Below are positions 7,632-15,831 of a stretch of 64,000 nt of DNA, in pieces. How positions within the stretch are numbered: the first letter of the stretch is position 1; every line of letters begins with the position of its first letter. The translations under genes and the position numbers were made by a program. The notes under the pieces were generated by a model. It did not search any database. It was not told the origin of the DNA and worked only from the letters and a program-made list of their open reading frames with translations. The DNA comes from Nocardioides sp. Kera G14. Lineage in GTDB: Bacteria > Actinomycetota > Actinomycetes > Propionibacteriales > Nocardioidaceae. Where the stretch lies: positions 2,480,001 to 2,544,000 of the forward strand of contig NZ_CP085839.1 of the NCBI RefSeq assembly GCF_020715565.1, written 5' to 3'.

Positions 7632-8857
7632 CTGGCGGGGTCGGAGACCCCCGCGAGTTTCACGCTGACCTTCTTCGTCCTGCCCGCACTGTTGACGGTG
7701 AACTCGACCGTCTCCCCCGGCTGGTGAGTCCGGATCGCGACGATGAGACCGATGCCGTCGGTGATCCGCTGACCATCGACGGCCGTGACGATGTCGCCCT
7801 TGGCCAGACCCGCCTTCGCCGCCGGCGTACCGTCGTCGACCGAGATGACCTCCGCACCATCACCTGCCGGATCATCGGTCCCCGTCTGCACCTTGGCCCC
7901 GATGATCGGGTACGACGCCTTGCCGGTCGTCAGGAGCTGTTCGGCGGTGATCTTCACCTGCTCGATGGGGATCGCGAAGCCGACGCCGATGTTGCCGGCC
8001 TCACCCTGCGTAGTGCCGCCCGCGGTCGCGATCGCGCTGTTCACGCCCACCACCTGGCCGAGCAGGTTGACCAGCGGGCCGCCCGAGTTGCCGGGGTTGA
8101 TCGCGGCGTCGGTCTGCACGGCGTTGATGTAGCTGAGGTCGTCGGCCGACTCACCCGTCGTGACCGGACGGTTGAGCGCCGAGACGATGCCCGACGTCAC
8201 GGTCGCGGAGAGCCCGAGCGGCGACCCGAAGGCGACGACCGGCTCACCGATGCGCAGCGCCGCGGCGGCGCCCAGCGAGGCGGGCTTGAGGTCCTTGGCG
8301 CCCGGCACGTCGAGCACCGCGATGTCGTAGACGGAGGAACGACCGACGATGGTCGCCTTCTCCTTGTGGCCTGCCGTGTCGACGACGTAGACGGGACCCT
8401 TGTCCTTCGCAGCCGACGCCACGACGTGGTTGTTCGTGACGATGTGGCCCTCGGTGTCGAAGACGAAGCCGGAGCCGGTGGCCCCGTCGTCCTCCCCTGC
8501 GTACTCGGCGATGATCTGGACGGTGGAGGGCAGCAGCGCCTGGGCGACGTTGGCGACACTCGCGTCGTCGGGATCGATCGGGGCCTGGCTGACCGTGGTG
8601 GAACCGCTCAGGCCGGTCACCGAGCTGGAGGTGTCGTCGCGCCAGTCGTCGGGCGCGTAGCGCTCCCAGAGCGCTGCACCACCGGCTCCCCCGACGATGC
8701 CGGCGAGAAGACCCAGCACCAGGACGGCCGGCCACACCCAGCGGCTCGGCCGCGCCCGTTTCGGCCGCGGCTCAGGAGCCGGCACCGCCATCTGTGGAGG
8801 GTGGTGCGGGTGCTGCGGGAGGGGCTGACCCCACGGGTCAGTCGTCGGCTCGCTCAC
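7628..8857 (-). CDS. htrA: Membrane-anchored HtrA/DegP-type serine protease with PDZ domain
   Basis: This 409-residue protein has a Pro-rich cytoplasmic N-terminus and a transmembrane helix at about 40-63. A trypsin-like protease domain follows with His144 (TNNHVVAS), Asp178 (SVYDIAVL) and Ser258 (INPGNSGGP), and then a C-terminal PDZ domain (about 310-400). It should act outside the membrane in envelope protein quality control. The gene follows sigE and an anti-sigma gene on the same strand, the same order as the mycobacterial sigE-rseA-htrA locus. The start is a GTG at 8857. Confidence 0.9.
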   Translation of the reverse strand: MSEPTTDPWGQPLPQHPHHPPQMAVPAPEPRPKRARPSRWVWPAVLVLGLLAGIVGGAGGAALWERYAPDDWRDDTSSSVTGLSGSTTVSQAPIDPDDASVANVAQALLPSTVQIIAEYAGEDDGATGSGFVFDTEGHIVTNNHVVASAAKDKGPVYVVDTAGHKEKATIVGRSSVYDIAVLDVPGAKDLKPASLGAAAALRIGEPVVAFGSPLGLSATVTSGIVSALNRPVTTGESADDLSYINAVQTDAAINPGNSGGPLVNLLGQVVGVNSAIATAGGTTQGEAGNIGVGFAIPIEQVKITAEQLLTTGKASYPIIGAKVQTGTDDPAGDGAEVISVDDGTPAAKAGLAKGDIVTAVDGQRITDGIGLIVAIRTHQPGETVEFTVNSAGRTKKVSVKLAGVSDPAS

Positions 8858-8898
8858 CTGAGCATTGTGGCGCGGGCCGCCAACAGTTCGGCGCAGCG

Positions 8899-9333
8899 TC
8901 AGTGACGACGCGCGTCGACGACGGGAGTCGCCGAGGGACTCGTCCACGTGGAGGCCGTGGTGGGGCGCTCGATCGTGGGGGCGGAGGCGGGCGCGGCACC
9001 GAGCGCCAGGACGCCCATCACTGCGGCGCCGACGGCAGTGCCTCCGATGGTGGCGAGGGCGACGTTGCGGCGCTGGTGTTCGGGACCGAAGAAGGAGCCC
9101 GGCTCGCAGTGGGCGGCACCCATCAGCGAACCCTTGAGCCCGTCGGAGGCCGCTGCCGGGTCGTAGGTCAGACCCGCCAGCCGCCGCTTGATCCAGCCCT
9201 CGCGCTCGACGAGCTCCCGGCAGGCATGGCACTCGTTGGCATGGGCCCAGGCGCGCTCGGTCTCCGCCTCCGAGAGCTGGCCGTCGAGCAATGCCGAGAC
9301 GCGGTCGCCGAGGTGGCCGCCGAGCAGGCTCAT
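8899..9333 (-). CDS. rseA: Zinc-type anti-sigma factor (RseA-like, for SigE)
   Basis: The 144-residue protein carries the zinc anti-sigma motif His31-x3-Cys35-x2-Cys38 ([11 protein letters not shown]). A hydrophobic stretch at about 90-112 may anchor it in the membrane. Proteins of this class hold an ECF sigma factor inactive and release it under oxidative or envelope stress. Its ATG overlaps the sigE stop (ATGA), giving tight coupling and near-equal synthesis. An htrA gene 41 bases downstream completes the known stress module. The partner sigma factor is inferred from gene order. Confidence 0.85.
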   Translation of the reverse strand: MSLLGGHLGDRVSALLDGQLSEAETERAWAHANECHACRELVEREGWIKRRLAGLTYDPAAASDGLKGSLMGAAHCEPGSFFGPEHQRRNVALATIGGTAVGAAVMGVLALGAAPASAPTIERPTTASTWTSPSATPVVDARRH

Positions 9334-9914
9334 GAGTTGGATCCCCAGCCGAGCACCTTGGGGCCCGAGTAGCGCAGGCGTCCCGCCTTCGGTGCGCGGT
9401 GGGCGAGCGCATCGCGGAGCATCGAGCGGCCGCGGTGGATCCGGGACCGGACCGTGCCCAGCTTGGCGCCGAGGATCTGGGCGATCTCGTCGTACGACAG
9501 GCCCTCCACGTCACACAGCACGACGGCGGCCCGGAAGTCAGGCGGCAGCGCCTGGAGGGCGGCCTCGATGTCGTCGTCGAAGCGCTGGTCCGTGAAGGCC
9601 AGGTCAGGCGTCGGCGTCGTCGAGGCGAGCTTGTCGGCCCGCTCGTCGCTCAGCGCGTCGAACCGGATGCGCTGCTTCCGCCGGGCCTGGTCGAGGAAGA
9701 GGTTGGTGGTGATGCGGTGCAGCCAGCCCTCGAAGGTGCCGGGCGTGTAGGTGTCGAGCGAACGGAAGACCCGAACGAAGACCTCCTGGGTGAGGTCCTC
9801 GGCGTCGGGCCGGTTGCCGGTCAGCCGATAGGCGAGGCGGAAGACCCGGTCCGAGTGCAGCTCGACGATCTCGTCCCAGCTCGGGACAGACCCGGCGATC
9901 GACGTCGCTTCCAT
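9330..9914 (-). CDS. sigE: ECF RNA polymerase sigma factor SigE
   Basis: This 194-residue ECF sigma factor has region 2 ([20 protein letters not shown], then [12 protein letters not shown]) and region 4 ([20 protein letters not shown], then [20 protein letters not shown]). The order sigE, zinc anti-sigma, htrA, with a divergent O-methyltransferase, mirrors the M. tuberculosis sigE locus, so the SigE assignment rests on context as well as sequence. The ATG at 9914 is preferred over an ORF start 15 codons earlier. A GTG three codons upstream is also possible. A SigE-type promoter lies about 60-80 bases upstream, so autoregulation is likely. Confidence 0.88.
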   Translation of the reverse strand: MEATSIAGSVPSWDEIVELHSDRVFRLAYRLTGNRPDAEDLTQEVFVRVFRSLDTYTPGTFEGWLHRITTNLFLDQARRKQRIRFDALSDERADKLASTTPTPDLAFTDQRFDDDIEAALQALPPDFRAAVVLCDVEGLSYDEIAQILGAKLGTVRSRIHRGRSMLRDALAHRAPKAGRLRYSGPKVLGWGSNS

Positions 9915-9971
9915 GCTTTCCACGCTAGCCAGCCTTCCTGAACAGACCCCAAGAGTCATTCACGAGACACC

Positions 9972-9997
9972 AACGCAGATCCTCACCCCATCGTTCC
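9972..9997 (-). promoter_or_regulatory. Putative SigE-type (ECF) autoregulatory promoter of sigE
   Basis: On the minus strand, GGAAC at 9997-9993 is followed by a 17-base spacer and CGTT at 9975-9972. This fits the known ECF SigE pattern (GGAAC with CGTT at -10). Transcription would start near 9965, giving a leader of about 50 bases before the sigE ATG. The match is by eye and has not been tested against background. Confidence 0.55.
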
Positions 9998-10018
9998 CCA
10001 ACCATTAGGTTGGGCCGC

Positions 10019-10666
10019 GTGAGTGACCCGATCAGTGCTGCGAGCTGGATCTACGCCGACGAGTTCGTCCCCGAGGACGAGGTCCTCGCGGCCGCGCGCG
10101 AGCGGGCTGCGGCGGTCGGCATCACGCCGGTGAGCCCCGGCGTGGGTGGCGCACTGCGCTTCCTCGCCTCTGTCCTCGATGCCCGCGCGGTCGTCGAGGT
10201 CGGCACGGGGACCGGCGTCTCCGGGCTCTGGCTGCTGCGTGGCATGCGGGCCGACGGCGTACTCACGTCGATCGACATCGAGGCCGAGAGCCAGCGCCTG
10301 GCCCGGCAGACGTTCACCGACGCCGGCATCCCGGCGCAGCGCGCCCGCACGATCAGCGGCGCCGCCCTCGACGTGCTCACCCGACTGACCGACGGCCACT
10401 ACGACCTGATGTTCGTCGACGCCGACATCGAGGAGGCCGACGCCTGCCTCACCGAGGCGCTCCGACTCCTCCGCCCCGGTGGGGTGGTGGCCTTCGACAA
10501 CGCGCTCTGGGGTGGTCGGGTCCCGGACCCGTCACAGCGCGACAGCGAGACGGCCGCCGTGCGTGAGCTCGGCCGCACGATCGCGGCGCACGAGGGCCTC
10601 GTCCCACTCCTGCTCCCCATCGGCGACGGGCTCCTGCTGGGCAAGAAGGAGTGGACGGCAGACTAG
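10019..10666 (+). CDS. SAM-dependent O-methyltransferase
   Basis: The 215-residue protein has the class I SAM-binding motif VVEVGTGTGVSGLWLLRG near residue 60 and an acidic FVDADIEE loop typical of the small cation-dependent O-methyltransferases (COMT-like). The substrate is unknown. It is divergent from sigE, as Rv1220c is in M. tuberculosis. The GTG start at 10019 sits about eight bases after a TAGGTT -10-like hexamer and lacks a clear ribosome-binding site, so a leaderless transcript is plausible. Confidence 0.85.
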   Translation: MSDPISAASWIYADEFVPEDEVLAAARERAAAVGITPVSPGVGGALRFLASVLDARAVVEVGTGTGVSGLWLLRGMRADGVLTSIDIEAESQRLARQTFTDAGIPAQRARTISGAALDVLTRLTDGHYDLMFVDADIEEADACLTEALRLLRPGGVVAFDNALWGGRVPDPSQRDSETAAVRELGRTIAAHEGLVPLLLPIGDGLLLGKKEWTAD

Positions 10667-10670
10667 GGCC

Positions 10671-11738
10671 ATGCCCACGCTCGACCTGACCAGTGACGTC
10701 GTCACGCTCACCCGGTCGCTCGTCGACATCGAGTCCGTCAGTCGTGACGAGGCGGCGATCACCGACGCGGTCGAGTCCGCCCTGCAGGCTCTGCCCCACC
10801 TGACCGTCACGCGGGTGGGCAACACACTCGTCGCGCGGACCGGGCTCGGCCGTGACGAGCGGGTCCTCATCGCCGGCCACCTCGACACCGTGCCGGTCAA
10901 CGACAACCTGCCGTCCCGCCTCGAGGACGGCGTGCTGCACGGGCTCGGCAGCTGCGACATGAAGGGTGGCGACGCGGTCATCCTCCGACTCGCCGCGACT
11001 CTGCCGGAGCCCAACCGTGACCTCACCTTCGTGCTCTACGAGTGCGAGGAGATCGAGGCCGAGCTCAACGGTCTCAACCGGCTGACCCAGTCACATCCCG
11101 ACCTGCTGGCCGCCGACTTCGCCATCCTGATGGAGCCGTCCAACGCCGGTGTCGAGGCCGGTTGCCAGGGCACGCTCCGGGTCGAGGTGCGCACGACCGG
11201 TGAGCGTGCCCACAGTGCCCGCAGCTGGGCGGGAAGCAACGCGATCCACGCCGCCGCCGACATCCTGACGCGGCTCGAGGGCTACGAGGCACGACAGCCC
11301 GTCATCGACGGGCTGACCTATCACGAGGGCCTCAACGCGGTCTTCATCAGCGGCGGGGTCGCGGGCAACGTCATCCCGGACGAGTGCGTCGTCACGGTCA
11401 ACCATCGCTTCGCCCCCGACCGCTCCGAGGCCGAGGCCCTGGCCTTCGTCGAGCAGTTCTTCGCGCCGTACGACGTCGTGGTGACCGACTCGGCACCGGG
11501 AGCCCTTCCCGGGCTCGACCGGCCGGCCGCCAGGGCGTTCATCGAGGCGGTGGGCGGGACCGTCGCGCCGAAGTTCGGCTGGACCGACGTCGCCCGTTTC
11601 ACGACTCTCGGGATCCCTGCGGTGAACTTCGGGCCGGGTGACCCGATGCTCGCCCACAAGGCTGACGAGTCGGTGCCGGTCGCCCAGATCGAGCACTGTG
11701 AGCGCGCCCTCGTGGCGTGGTTGGGAGAGAGCTCATGA
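10671..11738 (+). CDS. dapE: Succinyl-diaminopimelate desuccinylase
   Basis: This 355-residue M20-family enzyme would hydrolyse N-succinyl-LL-diaminopimelate to LL-diaminopimelate in lysine and peptidoglycan synthesis. Metal-site motifs are visible: AGHLDTVP, GSCDMKGGDA, the paired Glu in YECEEIEA, and a C-terminal His in MLAHKADE. The SGGVAGNVIPDECVVTVNHR segment marks the dimerisation lid. It follows the methyltransferase by 4 bases and overlaps the next gene by ATGA. The dapD and dapC genes lie 9-11 kb downstream, supporting the DapE call over other M20 peptidases. Confidence 0.9.
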   Translation: MPTLDLTSDVVTLTRSLVDIESVSRDEAAITDAVESALQALPHLTVTRVGNTLVARTGLGRDERVLIAGHLDTVPVNDNLPSRLEDGVLHGLGSCDMKGGDAVILRLAATLPEPNRDLTFVLYECEEIEAELNGLNRLTQSHPDLLAADFAILMEPSNAGVEAGCQGTLRVEVRTTGERAHSARSWAGSNAIHAAADILTRLEGYEARQPVIDGLTYHEGLNAVFISGGVAGNVIPDECVVTVNHRFAPDRSEAEALAFVEQFFAPYDVVVTDSAPGALPGLDRPAARAFIEAVGGTVAPKFGWTDVARFTTLGIPAVNFGPGDPMLAHKADESVPVAQIEHCERALVAWLGESS

Positions 11739-12457
11739 GGAGCAGCTTCAACGGACCGCGGATCAGCGAGCGCCGGCCGGGCACGACCGCCGACGAGCGC
11801 CTGCTCGAGAGCCGTGGGCCGGCCGGCTGGCACCACACCGATGCCTGGCGGGTGATGAAGATCCAGGCGGAGTTCATCGAGGCCTTCGACGAGCTCGCCG
11901 AGCTCGGTCCGGCCATCTCCGTCTTCGGCTCGGCGCGCACTCCGGCCGACCACCCGCACTACGAGCTGGGCATCCGTGTCGGCGAGGCGCTGACCGAGGC
12001 GGGCTTCACCGTCATCACCGGCGGCGGACCCGGCGCGATGGAGGCGGCGAACCGGGGCGCGCGGGAGGCGGGCGGGCAGTCGATCGGCCTCGGCATCGAG
12101 CTGCCGTGGGAGGCCCGGCTGAACGAGTACGTCGACGTCGGCCTCAACTTCCGCTACTTCTTCGTGCGCAAGACGATGTTCGTGAAGTACTCGCAGGGCT
12201 ACGTCGTCCTGCCCGGCGGCGTCGGCACCCTCGACGAGCTCTTCGAGGCGTTGACGCTCGCCCAGACGCAGAAGATCACCAGCTTCCCCGTCGTGCTCAT
12301 GGGCGTCTCGGCGTGGCAGGGCCTGATCGACTGGATGCGTGAGTCCATGCTGGCCGACGGCCGGATCAACCAGAGCGACCTCGACCGGATCGTCCTCACC
12401 GACGACGTCGACGAGATGGTTTCGCTCATGGTCGCCGCCCGCGACAGCGAGGACTGA
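11735..12457 (+). CDS. LOG-family (TIGR00730) nucleotide 5'-monophosphate phosphoribohydrolase
   Basis: The 240-residue Rossmann-fold protein carries the LOG signature LPGGVGTLDELFEALT near residue 160 and the GGGPGAMEAANRGA nucleotide loop. LOG proteins release a free base from nucleoside monophosphates, including cytokinin-type N6-modified AMP. The physiological substrate in actinobacteria is uncertain. Its ATG overlaps the dapE stop. In M. tuberculosis a LOG protein (Rv1205) also lies close to dapE, so the linkage looks conserved. Confidence 0.88.
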   Translation: MRSSFNGPRISERRPGTTADERLLESRGPAGWHHTDAWRVMKIQAEFIEAFDELAELGPAISVFGSARTPADHPHYELGIRVGEALTEAGFTVITGGGPGAMEAANRGAREAGGQSIGLGIELPWEARLNEYVDVGLNFRYFFVRKTMFVKYSQGYVVLPGGVGTLDELFEALTLAQTQKITSFPVVLMGVSAWQGLIDWMRESMLADGRINQSDLDRIVLTDDVDEMVSLMVAARDSED

Positions 12458-12462
12458 TCGCG

Positions 12463-12774
12463 ATGATGTGGGTCTTCGCCATCGTCGTGGTGCTGATCAT
12501 GGGTGGAGTCGCCGTGGTGGCAGCCGGCCGCGGAGAGGGCTTGTCGCCGACGTACGACGACCGGCGGGACGTCCTCGTTCCGACCGACCGACGCCTCGAG
12601 GCACGGGATCTGCGACGCATCCGGTTCACCGTCGGGCTGGTCGGCTACCGGGCCTCGGAGGTCGACGCGCTGATCGCCCGGCTGGCCGACGAGCTGGATG
12701 CGCGCCAGAGACCTGACGCCGCTGCGCCGTCGCCGGCGCCTGCGGATGAGGCGACCGGGTCGACCGCCGACTAG
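12463..12774 (+). CDS. Small membrane protein with a DivIVA-like segment
   Basis: This 103-residue protein starts with one transmembrane helix (residues 2-21). After a linker it has the short DivIVA-like motif FTVGLVGYRASEVDALIARL at about 56-75 and a Pro/Ala-rich tail. DivIVA/Wag31 proteins mark curved membrane and organise polar growth. The full coiled coil is absent here, so this may be an accessory or adaptor. It follows the LOG gene by five bases. Function beyond membrane association is unknown. Confidence 0.75.
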   Translation: MMWVFAIVVVLIMGGVAVVAAGRGEGLSPTYDDRRDVLVPTDRRLEARDLRRIRFTVGLVGYRASEVDALIARLADELDARQRPDAAAPSPAPADEATGSTAD

Positions 12775-12788
12775 CATCTCCCCCCGTT

Positions 12789-13211
12789 GTGCCCGACCTC
12801 ACCGTTGCCCTGACCGTCACCCTCGTCCTCAGCCTCCTCGCAGGCGTGGTCGTGGTGCTGACCCGACTCCGGCTGCGGGCGAGCCACCCGGGCCTCACGC
12901 TGGCGCTGCACACGCTGCTCGGAGGCGTCGGCCTGGTGCTGTGGCTCCTCTTCCTGCTCTCCGACACGGACGCTGACTGGCGCTCGCTGGTCGGTGTCCT
13001 CGGGCTCGGCTGCTGGTGGGTGGTGGCGATCTGCGGCCTGGTGATCCTCGTGCGATGGAAGCCGAGTCGCGCCCGCGGCAAGCGCGCTGCACGGGTGGCG
13101 ACGGCCGCGGACAGCTGGTCCAGGACACCGTGGCTCTCGCTGTGGGGCCACGTCGGCCTCTTCCTCGGCGTCGCGTGGTTCACCTTCGCCTATGTGACCA
13201 GCCAGGTCTGA
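12789..13211 (+). CDS. Four-helix membrane protein of unknown function
   Basis: From a GTG at 12789 this encodes 140 residues with about four hydrophobic helices: near 5-25, 37-57, 67-90 and 117-137. A basic loop (WKPSRARGKRAARV) follows the third. I do not recognise a family. It sits between the DivIVA-like gene and a secreted carboxypeptidase on the same strand, in a run of envelope-related genes. The long antisense frame over this region is a composition shadow. Confidence 0.65.
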   Translation: MPDLTVALTVTLVLSLLAGVVVVLTRLRLRASHPGLTLALHTLLGGVGLVLWLLFLLSDTDADWRSLVGVLGLGCWWVVAICGLVILVRWKPSRARGKRAARVATAADSWSRTPWLSLWGHVGLFLGVAWFTFAYVTSQV

Positions 13212-13242
13212 CGACCTCCACGCATCGGGCAGGATCGGTTCC

Positions 13243-13962
13243 ATGAGGTCACTCGGGATCGCACTGTTGCTCCTCGGACTGCTCGTCGTGCCGGGCGTCG
13301 CGCCTGCGCAGGCCACGACCGCGCAGGTCGAGGTGATCGGCCACTCGGTCGAGGGCCGGCCCCTCCGCGCGATCCATCTGGGCGGCTCGCCCGGCTCCGG
13401 TCCGACCGTCGTGCTGGTGGCGGCCATGCACGGCGACGAGACGGCTCCGACGCGGATCCTGGCCTCCTTGCGCAGGGGCGGGGCGATCACCGGTGCCGAC
13501 GTCTGGATCGTCCCGACCCTCAACCCGGACGGCCGTGCGAGGCATCGGCGCTGGAACGCCCACGGCGTCGACCTCAACCGCAACTACCCGGCGTCGTGGC
13601 GTCGGATGACGGGGCGTTACAACTCGGGCTCGCGCGCAGGATCGGAGCCGGAGACGCAGGCGATGATGGCCTTCCTGCGGCGGGTGCGTCCCGACGCCGT
13701 CGTGAGCTTCCACCAGCCGCTGGACGGGGTCGACCGGCTCACCAAGTCCCAGGCACTCGCCAAGCGCCTGGCCCGAGCGCTCGGACTCAAGCGGAAGACG
13801 TTCAGCTGCCACGGCGGCTGTCACGGCAACCTCACGCAGTGGTTCAACGCGTCGTTCCCCGGCACAGCCGTCACGGTCGAGCTCGGCGCGCACCCGACGA
13901 CGCGCTACCTGACGAAGGTCGCGCCCCGCGCACTGCTGGGTGTCTTCGGCGCCCGTCGCTGA
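13243..13962 (+). CDS. Secreted M14-family zinc carboxypeptidase
   Basis: This 239-residue protein has a clear signal peptide ending near PAQA at about residue 24. The M14 zinc ligands appear as HGDE (AAMHGDET) and the His of SFHQPL, with the catalytic Glu in VELGAH. RHRRWNAHGVDLNRNYP matches the substrate-binding Asn-Arg region of M14 enzymes. Small M14 proteins like this often trim peptidoglycan peptides, so a cell-wall role is a reasonable inference. It stands alone between the membrane protein and the DUF3117 gene. Confidence 0.82.
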   Translation: MRSLGIALLLLGLLVVPGVAPAQATTAQVEVIGHSVEGRPLRAIHLGGSPGSGPTVVLVAAMHGDETAPTRILASLRRGGAITGADVWIVPTLNPDGRARHRRWNAHGVDLNRNYPASWRRMTGRYNSGSRAGSEPETQAMMAFLRRVRPDAVVSFHQPLDGVDRLTKSQALAKRLARALGLKRKTFSCHGGCHGNLTQWFNASFPGTAVTVELGAHPTTRYLTKVAPRALLGVFGARR

Positions 13963-14031
13963 CCCAGCTTCCGGCATGTGGGATCATTGCAGTCCGAAGA
14001 ACGTGTTCCACGAGTCGAGGAAGAGGTCGCA

Positions 14032-14199
14032 ATGGCGGCGATGAAGCCCCGCACCGGTGACGGTGACATGGAAGTCACCAAGGAAGGCCGCGGATACGTC
14101 ATGCGTATCCCTCTTGAGGGCGGCGGCCGGCTCGTGGTCGAGCTCAACGCCGACGAGGTCAACACCCTCGGCGATGCGCTCAAGGCTGTCCTTGGCTGA
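14032..14199 (+). CDS. DUF3117 family small protein
   Basis: The 55-residue protein MAAMKPRTGDGDMEVTKEGR and onward is a near-invariant actinobacterial DUF3117 protein. A GAGGAAGAGG ribosome-binding site precedes the ATG at 14032, so the longer upstream frame is rejected. The function is unknown. The protein is short, acidic and beta-rich and probably cytosolic. In M. tuberculosis the homologue (Rv1211) lies in the same sigE-dapE neighbourhood. The next gene, pepA, starts at a TTG inside its 3' end, so the two are co-translated. Confidence 0.9.
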   Translation: MAAMKPRTGDGDMEVTKEGRGYVMRIPLEGGGRLVVELNADEVNTLGDALKAVLG

Positions 14200-15712
14200 C
14201 CTGCCCGCCCAGGTCTCTCCCCCGACCGTCACCCTCGACGGGCGTGACCCGCACCTCGCCGGTGCGGAGGTCGTCGCTCTCCCCGTGTTGGTCGAGGACG
14301 ACTCCCTGATCCTCGGCCCCGGCTCCGCGTCGCTGGCTGACGAGATCGACCTGCTCGGCCTGCTCGAGTCGGAGCGGGCCACCGGCAGGGCCGGGGAGGT
14401 CGTCGTGCTGCCGGTGCCGGGCGGGACCGAGCTGAACCCGGCGTTGCGCCGCGTGCTGCTCGTGGGTCTCGGCTCCGGGTCGGGCGACGACTTCCGTCGT
14501 GCCGGCGCCGCTCTCGCCCGGGCGGTGCGGGACCGGGAGAGCGTCGCCACGACCATCCCGTCGGTCGACCCGACCGTCGGCCTCGAGCCGTTCATCGTCG
14601 GCGCGGTGCTCGCGTCGTTCTCGTTCGACTGGCGCGCGGCCGGCCCTGCGACCGCCCCGGTGGGCAGCATCGTCCTGGCCGAGTTGGGGCCGACGTACGC
14701 CGACCTGCGGGATCGTGCCGTGGCGATCGCCGCCGCCGGATGGCAGGCCCGCTTCTTGGCGACGGTGCCCTCCAACCTGAAGTCCCCGCGCTGGCTCGCC
14801 GAGCAGGCGAAGGCGGTGGCCAAGGCCTCGGGCCTCGAGATCAAGGTCTGGGACGAGAAGGCGCTGACCCGCGAGGGCTTCGGCGGGATCCTGGGCGTGG
14901 GCAAGGGCTCAGCGAACCCACCGCGGTTCGTCCGACTCGACTACACGCCGGCGAAGACGACCCGTCGCACCCCGCAGATCGTCCTCGTGGGCAAGGGCAT
15001 CACCTTCGACTCCGGCGGCTACAACCTCAAGCCCGGCGAGGGCATGTCCACGATGAAGCGCGACATGACCGGCGCCGGCGTCGTGCTCTCCGTGATGGGC
15101 GCGCTCCGCGACCTCGACGTGCCGGTCAAGGTCACCGGCCTCCTCTGCCTCGCCGAGAACATGGTCTCCGGCAGCGCGATGCGACCCGGCGACGTGCTGC
15201 GGCACTACCCCGGCGACGACTCCGCGCTCACGTCGGAGATCAACAACACCGACGCTGAGGGCCGGCTCGTCCTGGCCGACGGCCTGTCGTACGCCGTCCG
15301 CGAGATCAAGCCCGACGTGCTGGTCGATATCGCCACCCTCACCGGTGCGGTCAAGGTGGCGCTCGGTCAGCAGGTCGGTGGCCTCTACGCGACTGCTGAT
15401 GCGCTCGCTGCGGGGCTGCGTGAGGCCGGTGCCGCGACCGGCGAGGCCTGGTGGCGACTCCCGCTGTCGGACCTCTACGAGGAGAAGCTCTCCTCCAAGG
15501 TCGCCGACCTCGACAACAGCGCCGGTGGCCCCGGCTCGATCACGGCTGCGCTCTTCCTGCAGCACTTCACGGGGGGCCTGCCCTGGGCGCACCTCGACAT
15601 CGCCTCGACCGGCGACGCGCCGGCGGACCGCGAGGAGTGGACGCAGGGCCCCACCGGCTTCGGCGCCCGCACGCTGCTCACCTGGCTCGCCTCCGGCGCC
15701 CCGTCTGCCTGA
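14192..15712 (+). CDS. pepA: Leucyl aminopeptidase (M17)
   Basis: This 506-residue cytosolic M17 aminopeptidase has both signature regions: the metal-binding GKGITFDSGGYNLKPGEGMS and the family hallmark NTDAEGRL near residue 350. It removes N-terminal residues from peptides and needs two metal ions. No ATG fits. The TTG at 14192, overlapping the DUF3117 stop region by 8 bases, gives a normal length and is the best start. Downstream, before the convergent ileS, lies an array of GTGAC palindromes. Confidence 0.9.
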   Translation: MADLPAQVSPPTVTLDGRDPHLAGAEVVALPVLVEDDSLILGPGSASLADEIDLLGLLESERATGRAGEVVVLPVPGGTELNPALRRVLLVGLGSGSGDDFRRAGAALARAVRDRESVATTIPSVDPTVGLEPFIVGAVLASFSFDWRAAGPATAPVGSIVLAELGPTYADLRDRAVAIAAAGWQARFLATVPSNLKSPRWLAEQAKAVAKASGLEIKVWDEKALTREGFGGILGVGKGSANPPRFVRLDYTPAKTTRRTPQIVLVGKGITFDSGGYNLKPGEGMSTMKRDMTGAGVVLSVMGALRDLDVPVKVTGLLCLAENMVSGSAMRPGDVLRHYPGDDSALTSEINNTDAEGRLVLADGLSYAVREIKPDVLVDIATLTGAVKVALGQQVGGLYATADALAAGLREAGAATGEAWWRLPLSDLYEEKLSSKVADLDNSAGGPGSITAALFLQHFTGGLPWAHLDIASTGDAPADREEWTQGPTGFGARTLLTWLASGAPSA

Positions 15713-15724
15713 CCTGAGCCTGCA

Positions 15725-15831
15725 GCAAAGGGTCACCGTGACCCTTTGCGGGGAGAGTGATCTTTCAAAGCGTCACCCGTGGCGCAGAAGGTCACCGTGA
15801 CCCTTTGCGAAGGGTCACGGTGACCGTTGCG
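15725..15831. repeat. Array of GGTCAC/GTGACC inverted repeats between pepA and ileS
   Basis: The 118-base gap between two convergent genes is filled with GTCAC-type half-sites. A perfect 25-base palindrome lies at 15725-15749 (arms GCAAAGGGTCAC around one C). A second copy is at about 15788-15803 and a third at about 15811-15826. Between them GTGACCCTT at 15797-15805 and AAGGGTCAC at 15810-15818 form a 9-bp stem with a TGCG loop. A lone GTCACCC lies near 15771. This could be a two-way terminator, a REP-like element or a protein-binding array. There is no U-tract. Confidence 0.75.
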
